Assembly (NCBI GenBank): GCA_034440515.1
Contig: JAWXCF010000098.1
Location: 1-7,946 of the forward strand
DNA: 7,946 nucleotides
Source of the DNA: JAWXCF01 sp034440515
GTDB taxonomy: Bacteria > Bacteroidota > Bacteroidia > CAILMK01
Direction of reading: 5' to 3'
Shown here: positions 1-5,767 of the stretch, piece after piece
Layout of the letters: each line of letters begins with the position of its first letter
How positions within the stretch are numbered: position 1 is the first letter of the stretch
Position numbers and translations under genes: made by a program
Notes under the pieces: generated by a model
What the model saw: the letters and a program-made list of their open reading frames with translations, nothing else
The model's database searches: none
Told to the model about the DNA's origin: nothing

Positions 1-3000
1 AATTTACAATATTGGGATTAGACACCTGTTCATAAATAGTTACTATGTAACCCCAAATTGCCGCAAATAAACTAGTCAATCTAAGAAGCCTAAATAATGT
101 AATTTTATTTACAGATAATATTCTTTTTAATAATTTATTCTCTTTTACTGGTACTAACGGCACATCAAAATTAGAGGGAAGAGTCTTTATAAAGTATTCA
201 TATCCTAAAGACTTAACTTCTATCGATAAATTTTTTGATGCAGGAGTACTTAATTTATACCTTCCTTCTAGGTCTGTTAAACTTGTTTCAATAGGCACTG
301 CAGCCACATTATTATTTGCAATGGCCTCTTTTCTTAATATTGAAATTTTTGCTAAGGCCACAGGTTTTCCTGTAACGCTGTTGTAAATGATGCCACCATA
401 ATTTTTACTTCTATTTAAGATACTGGAAATAAATAGAGGCAATAATCCAAGGGGATTTGCACTACTTAAAGATAATGCGATTGCAGTTATTAATAAAAAC
501 AATCCAAGACTTGTAGCCGCAAAATTCAATGCAAATTTTGTATTTGAGTTTTTAGCCAGTTCAACCAATACTCCAAGAATTAAACTAAAAGTTTTATTTG
601 ATTCTGTATTGCTAACCAAATCTTGAATTGCTTCAGCAGTGCTGTCTGGCGGAGTAACAGTACTCTCACTAAAAGAAATAGGAATATCACTAACTTGAAC
701 AAAAGAGATGGGCATTTTCCCTGTAGAACCTGAATTATTCGTACTACTGTTATATGTACTAAATGTTGCTCCAGAATTATTATTTTGACCGTTATTATTC
801 CCTCCTCCACCATTATTCTCCTCTTCGGGAGTACCAAAAGGATCTTGGTAAACTAAGATTTTTCCTCTATTTGTATCGTAAACAAATAAATTATCATTTT
901 CATCAAAGGCCATGGAGAATGCCCAACCATAAAAATCTTTCAATTTTCCATCGGCTACTGCAAATGCAGGATCTGATCTATTACTGGGATTATATTCTTC
1001 GGGATTGTTGTAAAATTCTAAAAATCTTGGACCAAAGTAAGGGTTATAACCGGCAACCATTCTATTTGTACTATCAAATGCCAATTCAAAAGTAGCAGGA
1101 GCAAAATTAGTAATATTATTAATTCTTGGAAATTCCTTAGTTGCCGAAATATTAAATAATATGCTTGATTGTGATGTTGGAAATAAATCTGGAGAATACA
1201 TTAATATTCTCCAATTTCCGTTTGCTTCAAAAAAATGATCTGAAATGTATAAATTACCATAGTTATCTAAAGATAATTCTCCTGGATGGCAAAGCATTGA
1301 TCTGTCCGCACTAATTGAACCATCAACGTTTGGTGGAGGTACAACATTTTTATTACAGTTGACCCCACTTAAACTTGTTTGTCCTATTACTATATCAACC
1401 AACGGATTTGTTAGTGGGTTTTTTATTCTCAATACCCTATGATTATCCGTATCTGTAAGCCATAAATATTCACTATTTGGTGTCACTGCTAATCCACCAA
1501 GCGAGCCAGCAATACCTATAGTTCCTCCTGCTACTCCCGTAAGAGGTAGGGTTATAGTAGTAATTGGTGTAGATGAATTGGTAAGAGGAGCCTGAAAGAC
1601 TTGAATGGTATTTCCTTTTGCTGCATAAAGACGGTTATTTTTATCAGCTTGCATTATTCCATACCCTGGGTCTGGATAATCAGTACCAGAAGCTGCCGAT
1701 ACATAACCATTTGGAACAGAACCGTTTACACCGTTTAAAGGATCGTTCCAATAAAGTAGTCTACCATCAGATACAATCAATTGATTACTTATTGCAGCAA
1801 CACCCGCCCACCCACCTTGAGCCAGTCTTCTGGCAGAAGTTAAATTATATCCCCCAGGCGGTGAAAAAAAACTTTGAACAGATTCAAAATCACCCGCATT
1901 TGGAGCAAATCTTGCTACATCCTGTTGGTAAACATAGGCCGAAACTAAAACATTCCCATTAGTATCTATTCCCAAAGACCCTCCTCCTGGATTCCAATTT
2001 GAAAAATTTCCAAGCATTGTAGTTGCATCTAATTCCCAATGTTGAACCTTAGCACCCGGACCTTCGTTTTCGTATGTAAAAAAGGTACTATTTGTTGCAT
2101 CCATTTCTATAGAAACAAACCCATCAGGGAAATCAGATGAATCTAGAATTGGGGTTCCACTCATGCCTGTACTAAATGGCGGTGCATATCTCATAAGCCT
2201 TGTATTGCCAACATCTGCAATATACATTCTTCCAATATTATCAAATCTAACTGCTGTTACACTCGAAAGTCTGTTGTTCGTACTATCTCCAGAATAATCA
2301 CCTCCCGTTGTAAAATTTGAATGCCCTATTACAATATCTGCGGTTTTAGAAATTATTCCATTAACTAAAGGAAATCTTAAAACCCTTGTATTACCTCCAT
2401 CGGCAACCCATAAGTTGCCATCTTCATCTAATGAAACTCCTGCACCTCCATTACCAATTGCCAAAAAACAGAATGAAGAAGCGGTAGGTTGAGGAGTATT
2501 ATCTAGGTAACCTTTGGTTTTATTGCATAAATTACCCGAAAAATCATCCTGTCCCCAAAAATCATCTGCAATTGTATCGGTAGTAAAAGGACTAATGTAC
2601 TTTAATACTCTGTGGTTGTAAACATCATCTACATATAAATCTCCATTAGTATCTACAAACATACTAGTAAATGTTTTATCTTCTAGTGTGGTGTGTGTCC
2701 ATTCAGAAACACCGCATATTGTAGAGGCCGATGCTGGCCCACGATCTGGATAATACTGAAAGCTTGAATCTAAGTTGCAGGCTCCATAATCAATGCCAGA
2801 TGGCTGACCAATAACAATTTGTGCACTGCATCTTTCATCAACCGCCACCGCGTAGCAATCTGCTAAATTAACTCCTAATATTCTACTGTTACTGGAGTCC
2901 CATATGTAAGCCCTACCGGGTGTAACAGATCTATCTACAATTACTCCTCCTGGTGAAGATACTTTATCGGGAACAACTTCCTTTGGTGAAATTTCAGTGA

Positions 3001-3202
3001 AATCTCTTTTTCCATATACTTTATCTGCCCATAAATCATAAGGTTGGCCTCTAATAGCACCGTTAGTGTCTGCTTCAACATAACCAGTAAAAGTCTTTGA
3101 CAGGGTAAAACCAAATAGGGTTATGAATATTAGAAGCACGGAAAGCACAAAAACATGCAGACTTACTTTTCGTTTATTTCTATATTGTTTAATCTTTATC
3201 AT
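1..3202 (-). CDS. Membrane-anchored NHL-type beta-propeller protein (C-terminus beyond window)
   Basis: The reading frame is open for 1067 codons from ATG at 3202-3200 to the left edge, where it is cut. Residues 1-12 are basic and 13-35 are hydrophobic, giving a signal anchor. From about 95 to 787 there are NHL-like repeats with the typical ending N-x-R-hydrophobic: NSRILGV at 105, NHRVLKY at 196, NTRVLRF at 271, NTRLMRY at 333, NHRVLRI at 587, NWRILMY at 663, NRGKILVY at 778. IVIGQ/IVIGH motifs occur at about 129, 290 and 605. A Gly/Asn/Ser-rich linker follows (788-830), then a transmembrane helix (890-914), a carboxypeptidase-regulatory-like fold (933-1007; YGGIIYNSVTGKP and later GRYKLSTP) and a second helix (1036-1056). 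Such propellers bind proteins or sugars outside the cell; the ligand here is unknown. The start is fixed because the upstream frame closes at once. No clear Shine-Dalgarno is visible. Confidence 0.9.
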   Translation of the reverse strand, partial: MIKIKQYRNKRKVSLHVFVLSVLLIFITLFGFTLSKTFTGYVEADTNGAIRGQPYDLWADKVYGKRDFTEISPKEVVPDKVSSPGGVIVDRSVTPGRAYIWDSSNSRILGVNLADCYAVAVDERCSAQIVIGQPSGIDYGACNLDSSFQYYPDRGPASASTICGVSEWTHTTLEDKTFTSMFVDTNGDLYVDDVYNHRVLKYISPFTTDTIADDFWGQDDFSGNLCNKTKGYLDNTPQPTASSFCFLAIGNGGAGVSLDEDGNLWVADGGNTRVLRFPLVNGIISKTADIVIGHSNFTTGGDYSGDSTNNRLSSVTAVRFDNIGRMYIADVGNTRLMRYAPPFSTGMSGTPILDSSDFPDGFVSIEMDATNSTFFTYENEGPGAKVQHWELDATTMLGNFSNWNPGGGSLGIDTNGNVLVSAYVYQQDVARFAPNAGDFESVQSFFSPPGGYNLTSARRLAQGGWAGVAAISNQLIVSDGRLLYWNDPLNGVNGSVPNGYVSAASGTDYPDPGYGIMQADKNNRLYAAKGNTIQVFQAPLTNSSTPITTITLPLTGVAGGTIGIAGSLGGLAVTPNSEYLWLTDTDNHRVLRIKNPLTNPLVDIVIGQTSLSGVNCNKNVVPPPNVDGSISADRSMLCHPGELSLDNYGNLYISDHFFEANGNWRILMYSPDLFPTSQSSILFNISATKEFPRINNITNFAPATFELAFDSTNRMVAGYNPYFGPRFLEFYNNPEEYNPSNRSDPAFAVADGKLKDFYGWAFSMAFDENDNLFVYDTNRGKILVYQDPFGTPEEENNGGGGNNNGQNNNSGATFSTYNSSTNNSGSTGKMPISFVQVSDIPISFSESTVTPPDSTAEAIQDLVSNTESNKTFSLILGVLVELAKNSNTKFALNFAATSLGLFLLITAIALSLSSANPLGLLPLFISSILNRSKNYGGIIYNSVTGKPVALAKISILRKEAIANNNVAAVPIETSLTDLEGRYKLSTPASKNLSIEVKSLGYEYFIKTLPSNFDVPLVPVKENKLLKRILSVNKITLFRLLRLTSLFAAIWGYIVTIYEQVSNPNIVN

Positions 3203-3228
3203 TATTTCAAATTGGCATAATTATTCTC

Positions 3229-3257
3229 ATTTTAGAGTAATTAATTTGATTAAGCAA
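3229..3257 (-). promoter_or_regulatory. Promoter of the beta-propeller gene
   Basis: On the minus strand, -35 TTGCTT (3257-3252) and -10 TAAAAT (3234-3229) are separated by 17 bases. Transcription would begin near 3222, leaving a leader of about 20 bases before the ATG at 3202. That matches the absence of a recognisable ribosome site. The match to the sigma-70 consensus is moderate. Confidence 0.5.
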
Positions 3258-3303
3258 AGACACAATTTTACAGATTACGTCGACAATTTTTGGCGACAAA
3301 TAG

Positions 3304-3332
3304 TTGATTTATAGATATATTGGGTATATAAT
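3304..3332 (+). promoter_or_regulatory. Promoter of the 104-codon orphan gene
   Basis: -35 TTGATT (3304-3309), a 17-base spacer and a perfect -10 TATAAT (3327-3332). The predicted start is near 3339, giving a leader of about 25 bases. It contains GAAAGGG (3351-3357), seven bases before the ATG at 3365. A CGACAA pair (3281-3286 and 3294-3299, 13 bases apart) sits just upstream of the -35 and could be a regulator site. Confidence 0.65.
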
Positions 3333-3364
3333 ATTAAAGCTATCTCATATGAAAGGGAACCGAA

Positions 3365-3679
3365 ATGATTTTGCGTGTGAAAGACTTGTGGTTAGCGAAT
3401 AAGGGTAGTACCCTGATCCTCAAGGCACAAAGTGGCGAAGTATTGGAAATTCAAGTACAGCGCACTCAAGGTACGGACAACTACCTTTTGGGTAGTGAAG
3501 TTCGAATTAACGGTGAGGTTGTGAAAGAAATCCATTTCCGCTTGCGTGAAATTCAAGTCATGCTAGTTGATATGGATGACTTGGTTATTGTTCAAGCAAT
3601 AACCTTGATCGAGAACTGTCGTGACTTCTCAAAGGTCATGATTGATTTCCCCCTTCCGTTCGAGATTACTGCAGCTTAG
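3365..3679 (+). CDS. Conserved-looking orphan protein, 104 residues, unknown function
   Basis: I do not recognise the family. The protein starts MILRVKDLWLANKG and ends PFEITAA. It has no signal peptide and no membrane helix. It is rich in alternating hydrophobic/polar stretches (residues 15-33, 40-60, 64-83), which suggests a mostly beta fold in the cytoplasm, possibly a small beta-barrel binding domain. It has one cysteine (C85). The start is secure: a Shine-Dalgarno GAAAGGG lies seven bases upstream behind a near-consensus promoter. Codon use (CTG, CAG, CGT, GGT) and G+C are higher than in the flanking propeller and protease genes. It is transcribed alone, divergent from the propeller gene and convergent with the protease gene. 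It is probably well expressed. No function can be assigned from sequence. Confidence 0.85.
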   Translation: MILRVKDLWLANKGSTLILKAQSGEVLEIQVQRTQGTDNYLLGSEVRINGEVVKEIHFRLREIQVMLVDMDDLVIVQAITLIENCRDFSKVMIDFPLPFEITAA

Positions 3680-3713
3680 TGCTGCTAGTTGATGAGTAGT
3701 GATACTCCTCAAC
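3671..3713. terminator. Tandem hairpins between convergent genes
   Basis: Two hairpins fill the 39 bases between the convergent stops. GCAGC-TTAGT-GCTGC (3671-3685) spans the TAG of the orphan gene. GTTGA-t-GAGTA-GTGA-TACTC-c-TCAAC (3688-3713) has ten paired bases with one T/C mismatch. Neither strand shows a long T run afterwards (only AGAATTT on the plus strand), so termination would be weak, or the hairpins may act as 3'-end protectors for both messages. Confidence 0.4.
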
Positions 3714-3718
3714 AGAAT

Positions 3719-4720
3719 TTAAGATTCCCTTACAATTTCTCCCAACTCATTACAAAAATTTATAGTATCTTGATTTGTAAAAAAAAGACATCTATCTTGG
3801 CTTGCAGCTCTCGCAACTTCACCAATATAATATGCGCCATTTAATTGAAGTGGATCATTTTGATAAACTCTACGATCTTGCTCGTCTACTGCTTGCCAAA
3901 CATGAGAAATTTCATGAGCTGTCACATTAACAGTGGTTTCGTATAAAGACTGAAAAGGGAAAGCTTCTTCAACATTTATTACTGCTGCTGTGTTGCTATT
4001 ACTACTACAATAATTTGTAGCTGTTAGCGTTGTCCCATCAAAGTCAACAATGCCTTGAAAAGAATGAAAATCCAACCTACCAAGCCCACCTCGTTGAAGT
4101 TGGTGCAATTGTTTAACATTTACGAATATGATTAATACTGGTCTAGTTTGTTCACAGTCACCGTAGTAAGGACTTCCTGTTTTTTCACCTAAAAATCTAT
4201 GTAGTTCTAAAATCTGTTCGTCGGTAAGTACATCTTGAGTTCCAAAAATCATTACATTATCTTGTGGATATTCCCTGAATGGTAGAACTACCCCACTATT
4301 ATCGTTTAAACCCTCAATCATTTCATGCGCTGTATTACAATTTTTAATTGAAGTTAAATCTTGAGAAACCCACCCTGTTACGTCACCTTCTGCTATAAAA
4401 TTCCAACCGTGTTGACTGAAACTGTATTGCGCAACTTCATCTGGAGAGAGTGAACCAACTATTGCATTATCTATTCCAGCACCATTACGAATGTTTACTC
4501 CAATGTTATTAGAATTTGTAACTATACAATTACCGCCATCTTGAGCTAGTACTTTAGGACTATTGGTAGATAAAAACGACAAGGCAATAAAAGTATTAAC
4601 TACTAATCTTTTGATTTTTCTATTTTTAATTTTATCTATGCCTAACCGTCTGGCATAGTATGTAAGATTTTCTATTAGTGAGGGTTGATATGAAGATTCG
4701 AGAGAATTAATATTTTGCAT
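3719..4720 (-). CDS. Secreted SH3-domain protein with HEXXH zinc-metalloprotease motif
   Basis: Chosen ATG at 4720 gives 333 residues; a GTG at 4759 would add 13, with no better ribosome site. Numbering from that GTG: residues 45-51 are basic, 52-65 hydrophobic, and a signal cleavage after VLA (72) is likely, so the product is exported. Residues 78-141 form a bacterial SH3 domain (VNIRNGAG, then WNFIAEG and TGWV), bracketed by C78 and C141, a plausible disulfide. The second half carries HEISH at 282-286 followed by VWQ, with E314 (IGEVARAAS) as a candidate third zinc ligand: the gluzincin layout HEXXH...E. C202/C251 and C324/C336 could form further disulfides. SH3 domains of this type often bind peptidoglycan, so a wall-tethered protease is plausible. 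The substrate is unknown. The gene stands alone, downstream of tRNA-Arg, with no convincing promoter. Confidence 0.8.
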   Translation of the reverse strand: MQNINSLESSYQPSLIENLTYYARRLGIDKIKNRKIKRLVVNTFIALSFLSTNSPKVLAQDGGNCIVTNSNNIGVNIRNGAGIDNAIVGSLSPDEVAQYSFSQHGWNFIAEGDVTGWVSQDLTSIKNCNTAHEMIEGLNDNSGVVLPFREYPQDNVMIFGTQDVLTDEQILELHRFLGEKTGSPYYGDCEQTRPVLIIFVNVKQLHQLQRGGLGRLDFHSFQGIVDFDGTTLTATNYCSSNSNTAAVINVEEAFPFQSLYETTVNVTAHEISHVWQAVDEQDRRVYQNDPLQLNGAYYIGEVARAASQDRCLFFTNQDTINFCNELGEIVRES

Positions 4721-4798
4721 AAAATTACTCACAATTATGTGGGTGTTTCGTAACTTCACATGTATATGCCGATGATTCAGAACTTTAGTTTACATATA

Positions 4799-4871
4799 TA
4801 TGCCCGTGAGGATTCGAACCTCAGACCTACTGCTTAGAAGGCAGTTGCTCTATCCACTGAGCTACGGGCAC
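4799..4871 (-). tRNA. tRNA-Arg, anticodon TCT
   Basis: Complete cloverleaf. Acceptor GTGCCCG pairs with CGGGCAT (G-U at 1-72). The D-stem is GCTC/GAGC, the anticodon stem ACTGC/GCAGT around loop CTTCTAA (anticodon at 4838-4836), and the T-stem TGAGG/CCTCA around TTCGAAT. The discriminator is A. No CCA follows in the DNA (the next bases are TATATATG), so CCA must be added by the nucleotidyltransferase. It reads AGA, a major Arg codon in the AT-rich genes here. It lies 181 bases downstream of tRNA-Lys on the same strand. Confidence 0.96.
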
Positions 4872-4874
4872 ATG
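4861..4874 (-). repeat. 14-bp direct repeat, copy 1 (tRNA-Arg 5' end)
   Basis: CATGTGCCCGTAGC on the minus strand covers three bases upstream and the first eleven bases of tRNA-Arg. An exact copy lies 129 bases upstream at 4990-5003. Confidence 0.85.
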
Positions 4875-4975
4875 GTACATGTTGCTGTCGATTTTCAAAG
4901 TTTCTAAGTCTATCTCCCACAAGGGGACTAATGCGGTCAATGTTTCGCCTACACTGTCATTTGGCTCAACAGACC

Positions 4976-5003
4976 TTATCTAGCACTTCGCTACGGGCAC
5001 ATG
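4976..5003 (-). repeat. Copy of the 5' end of tRNA-Arg (repeat copy 2, tRNA fragment)
   Basis: The exact 14-base match at 5003-4990 is followed by a decayed match. The copy reads GAAGTGCTAGATAAGG where the tRNA reads TCAGTG-GATAGAGC, so the AGTG and GATA blocks of the D-arm are still visible. No partner for the acceptor or anticodon stem follows, so it cannot be a functional tRNA. It is either the rest of a tandem tRNA duplication or one end of a small excised or decayed insertion. Confidence 0.6.
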
Positions 5004-5052
5004 TGTGTAATTTTAACACTTTCGACTAAATATTATAGTGTAATTAATTATA

Positions 5053-5127
5053 TGGTGGGTCCGGTGGGATTCGAACCCACGACCAATCGCTTAAGAGGCG
5101 ACTGCTCTACCACTGAGCTACGAACCC
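5053..5127 (-). tRNA. tRNA-Lys, anticodon CTT
   Basis: Complete cloverleaf. Acceptor GGGTTCG pairs with CGGACCC (one U-G). The D-stem is GCTC/GAGC with a short loop, the anticodon stem GTCGC/GCGAT (one G-U) around loop CTCTTAA (anticodon 5095-5093), and the T-stem GTGGG/CCCAC around TTCGAAT. Discriminator A is followed by an encoded CCA (5055-5053), unlike the neighbouring tRNA-Arg. It reads AAG. Probably transcribed from the promoter at 5193-5221. Confidence 0.96.
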
Positions 5128-5192
5128 AATTAATTTAATACTAATAATACAAGACTTTAAAGAGCAATAACATGCCTAAAATAGGCTGGAGA

Positions 5193-5221
5193 ATTATATC
5201 GAATAGTAGTGCTGTTGTCCA
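5193..5221 (-). promoter_or_regulatory. Likely promoter of tRNA-Lys / tRNA-Arg
   Basis: On the minus strand, -35 TGGACA (5221-5216, one mismatch), a 17-base spacer and a perfect -10 TATAAT (5198-5193). Transcription would start at A5187 or G5186, which places the hairpin GCCTA-TTT-TAGGC at the very 5' end of the transcript, about 59 bases before tRNA-Lys. The -35 lies inside module copy A. tRNA-Arg may be co-transcribed; its own spacer shows an isolated TATAAT (5037-5032) without a -35. Confidence 0.6.
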
Positions 5222-5255
5222 TGAACAAAAGCCTTCAACTATTCGGTGCGGGTAA
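5215..5255. repeat. Imperfect direct repeat, module copy A
   Basis: Plus-strand outer blocks TTGTCCATGAAC and ATTCGGTGCGGGTAA match copy B at 11 of 12 and 13 of 15 positions. The 14-base middle does not align directly; it contains GCCTTC, the reverse complement of GAAGGC in copy B. Its left end contains the -35 of the tRNA promoter on the minus strand. Confidence 0.7.
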
Positions 5256-5351
5256 GGTTATACGTCTTTTTAATATCAGCTAAAGCTGAAATTCCTAAAC
5301 AAAAAGTAGCATTTTCATTAAATTAAGAACTTTAAACTAATTGAAGCGAGA

Positions 5352-5390
5352 TTGTCTATGAACCAGGCGAAGGCAATTCGATGCAGGTAA
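5352..5390. repeat. Imperfect direct repeat, module copy B
   Basis: Plus-strand outer blocks TTGTCTATGAAC and ATTCGATGCAGGTAA, 137 bases from copy A. On the minus strand it gives a -35-like TAGACA (5358-5353) followed after 18 bases by TAAAGT, a weak -10. It may therefore be a second, weaker promoter or just the upstream part of one. Confidence 0.65.
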
Positions 5391-5473
5391 AAATATTGTG
5401 GAAATTTGAGTACTTAGAAATGGATCGAGCAGCTAAAAGCTGCCCTTTCTCAAAATACAAAAAAAAACTGGTG

Positions 5474-5605
5474 CTATCCGCCGTGGCGACGACGCCGCTT
5501 CTGCTCCTTCTTCTCACGCCTCAGCGAGATTCGCTTAGTACGTTTTTTGGAAGATGTAGGAGTAGCCGACTGTACGACACTGCTTGGCTGATCAGGGGTA
5601 TCCAT
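5474..5605 (-). CDS. Very basic 43-residue protein, easily missed
   Basis: ATG at 5605-5603, TAG at 5476-5474. The start is strongly supported: GAGGTG (5617-5612) lies six bases upstream, behind a TTGACA/TAAAAT promoter. Residues 1-19 (MDTPDQPSSVVQ...) are neutral to acidic, rich in Ser/Thr/Pro and probably disordered. Residues 20-43 are almost all basic (KKRTKRISLRR, then EKKEQKRRRRHGG) and likely helical. This charge pattern suits RNA binding, for example a small ribosome-associated protein. It is loosely reminiscent of the basic AURKAIP1/bL37-type family, but I cannot claim homology. Codons are G+C-rich (CGT, CGC, CTG, CAG), as in the two other well-expressed orphans here. T9 begins six bases after the stop, but no hairpin directly precedes it. 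Standard gene finders may drop it for length. Confidence 0.8.
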   Translation of the reverse strand: MDTPDQPSSVVQSATPTSSKKRTKRISLRREKKEQKRRRRHGG

Positions 5606-5635
5606 GATCTACACCTCATATTTTGCGATAGGATT

Positions 5636-5663
5636 ATTTTACTAATTATAAAAAAGATGTCAA
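5636..5663 (-). promoter_or_regulatory. Promoter of the 43-residue gene
   Basis: Consensus -35 TTGACA (5663-5658), a 16-base spacer and -10 TAAAAT (5641-5636). The expected start near 5629 leaves a leader of about 24 bases that contains the GAGGTG ribosome site. The -35 forms one arm of the palindrome at 5657-5679. Confidence 0.65.
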
Positions 5664-5679
5664 GAAAAAAGTTTGACAT
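5657..5679. repeat. Inverted repeat over the -35 (possible operator)
   Basis: ATGTCAA (5657-5663), nine bases (gaaaaaagt), then TTGACAT (5673-5679): perfect 7-base arms. The centre-to-centre distance of 16 bases would put both arms on nearly the same DNA face if bound by a dimer. One arm is the -35 of the 43-residue gene; the other is a TTGACA pointing the opposite way, without a good -10. Confidence 0.5.
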
Positions 5680-5710
5680 TAATATTGTGGGAATTATGTT
5701 ATGTAATAAA

Positions 5711-5761
5711 CGAATCACAGAGAAAGACACTCCGGCAAGATATACCTTTTTCTATGATTCG
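5711..5761 (-). terminator. Intrinsic terminator of the four-helix membrane protein gene
   Basis: Six bases after the stop at 5768, the minus-strand transcript forms CGAATCATAGAAAAAG (5761-5746) against CTTTCTCTGTGATTCG (5726-5711). That is a 16-position stem with one G-U and one mismatch and a 19-base loop. TTTATTAC follows, a moderate U-rich tail. The stem is AT-rich for a terminator but long. Confidence 0.7.
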
Positions 5762-5767
5762 CCTACC

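Larger units (their letters stand above)
5128..5473. other. 346-base gap without a protein gene: promoter region and repeats
   Basis: I see no credible coding sequence here. The gap holds the tRNA promoter (5193-5221), a 5'-end hairpin GCCTA-AAA-TAGGC (5174-5186), two copies of an approximately 40-base module (5215-5255 and 5352-5390), a hairpin TCAGC-TAAA-GCTGA (5276-5289), a stronger hairpin GCAGCT-AAA-AGCTGC (5429-5443), and a run of nine A (5459-5467), which is T9 downstream of the 43-residue gene on the minus strand. Any open frame crossing the gap on the plus strand is antisense to that small gene. Confidence 0.6.

Noticed and set aside
763..1962. Plus-strand frames at 763-1095 and 1618-1962 and a minus-strand frame at 580-837
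   Set aside because: All lie inside the continuous minus-strand propeller gene and read as low-complexity shadows (rich in His, Tyr, Leu).
3123..3314. Plus-strand frame of 63 codons
   Set aside because: It crosses the start and promoter of the propeller gene in antisense and lacks a ribosome site.
4720..4759. GTG at 4759 as start of the SH3 protease
   Set aside because: No ribosome site precedes it, and the ATG at 4720 is in the same frame and still leaves the whole signal peptide. The choice remains uncertain.
4830..4980. Minus-strand frame ending in PVAQWIEQLPSKQ
   Set aside because: The ending is translated tRNA-Arg sequence, a well-known artefact in databases. The upstream part lacks a start codon and ribosome site.
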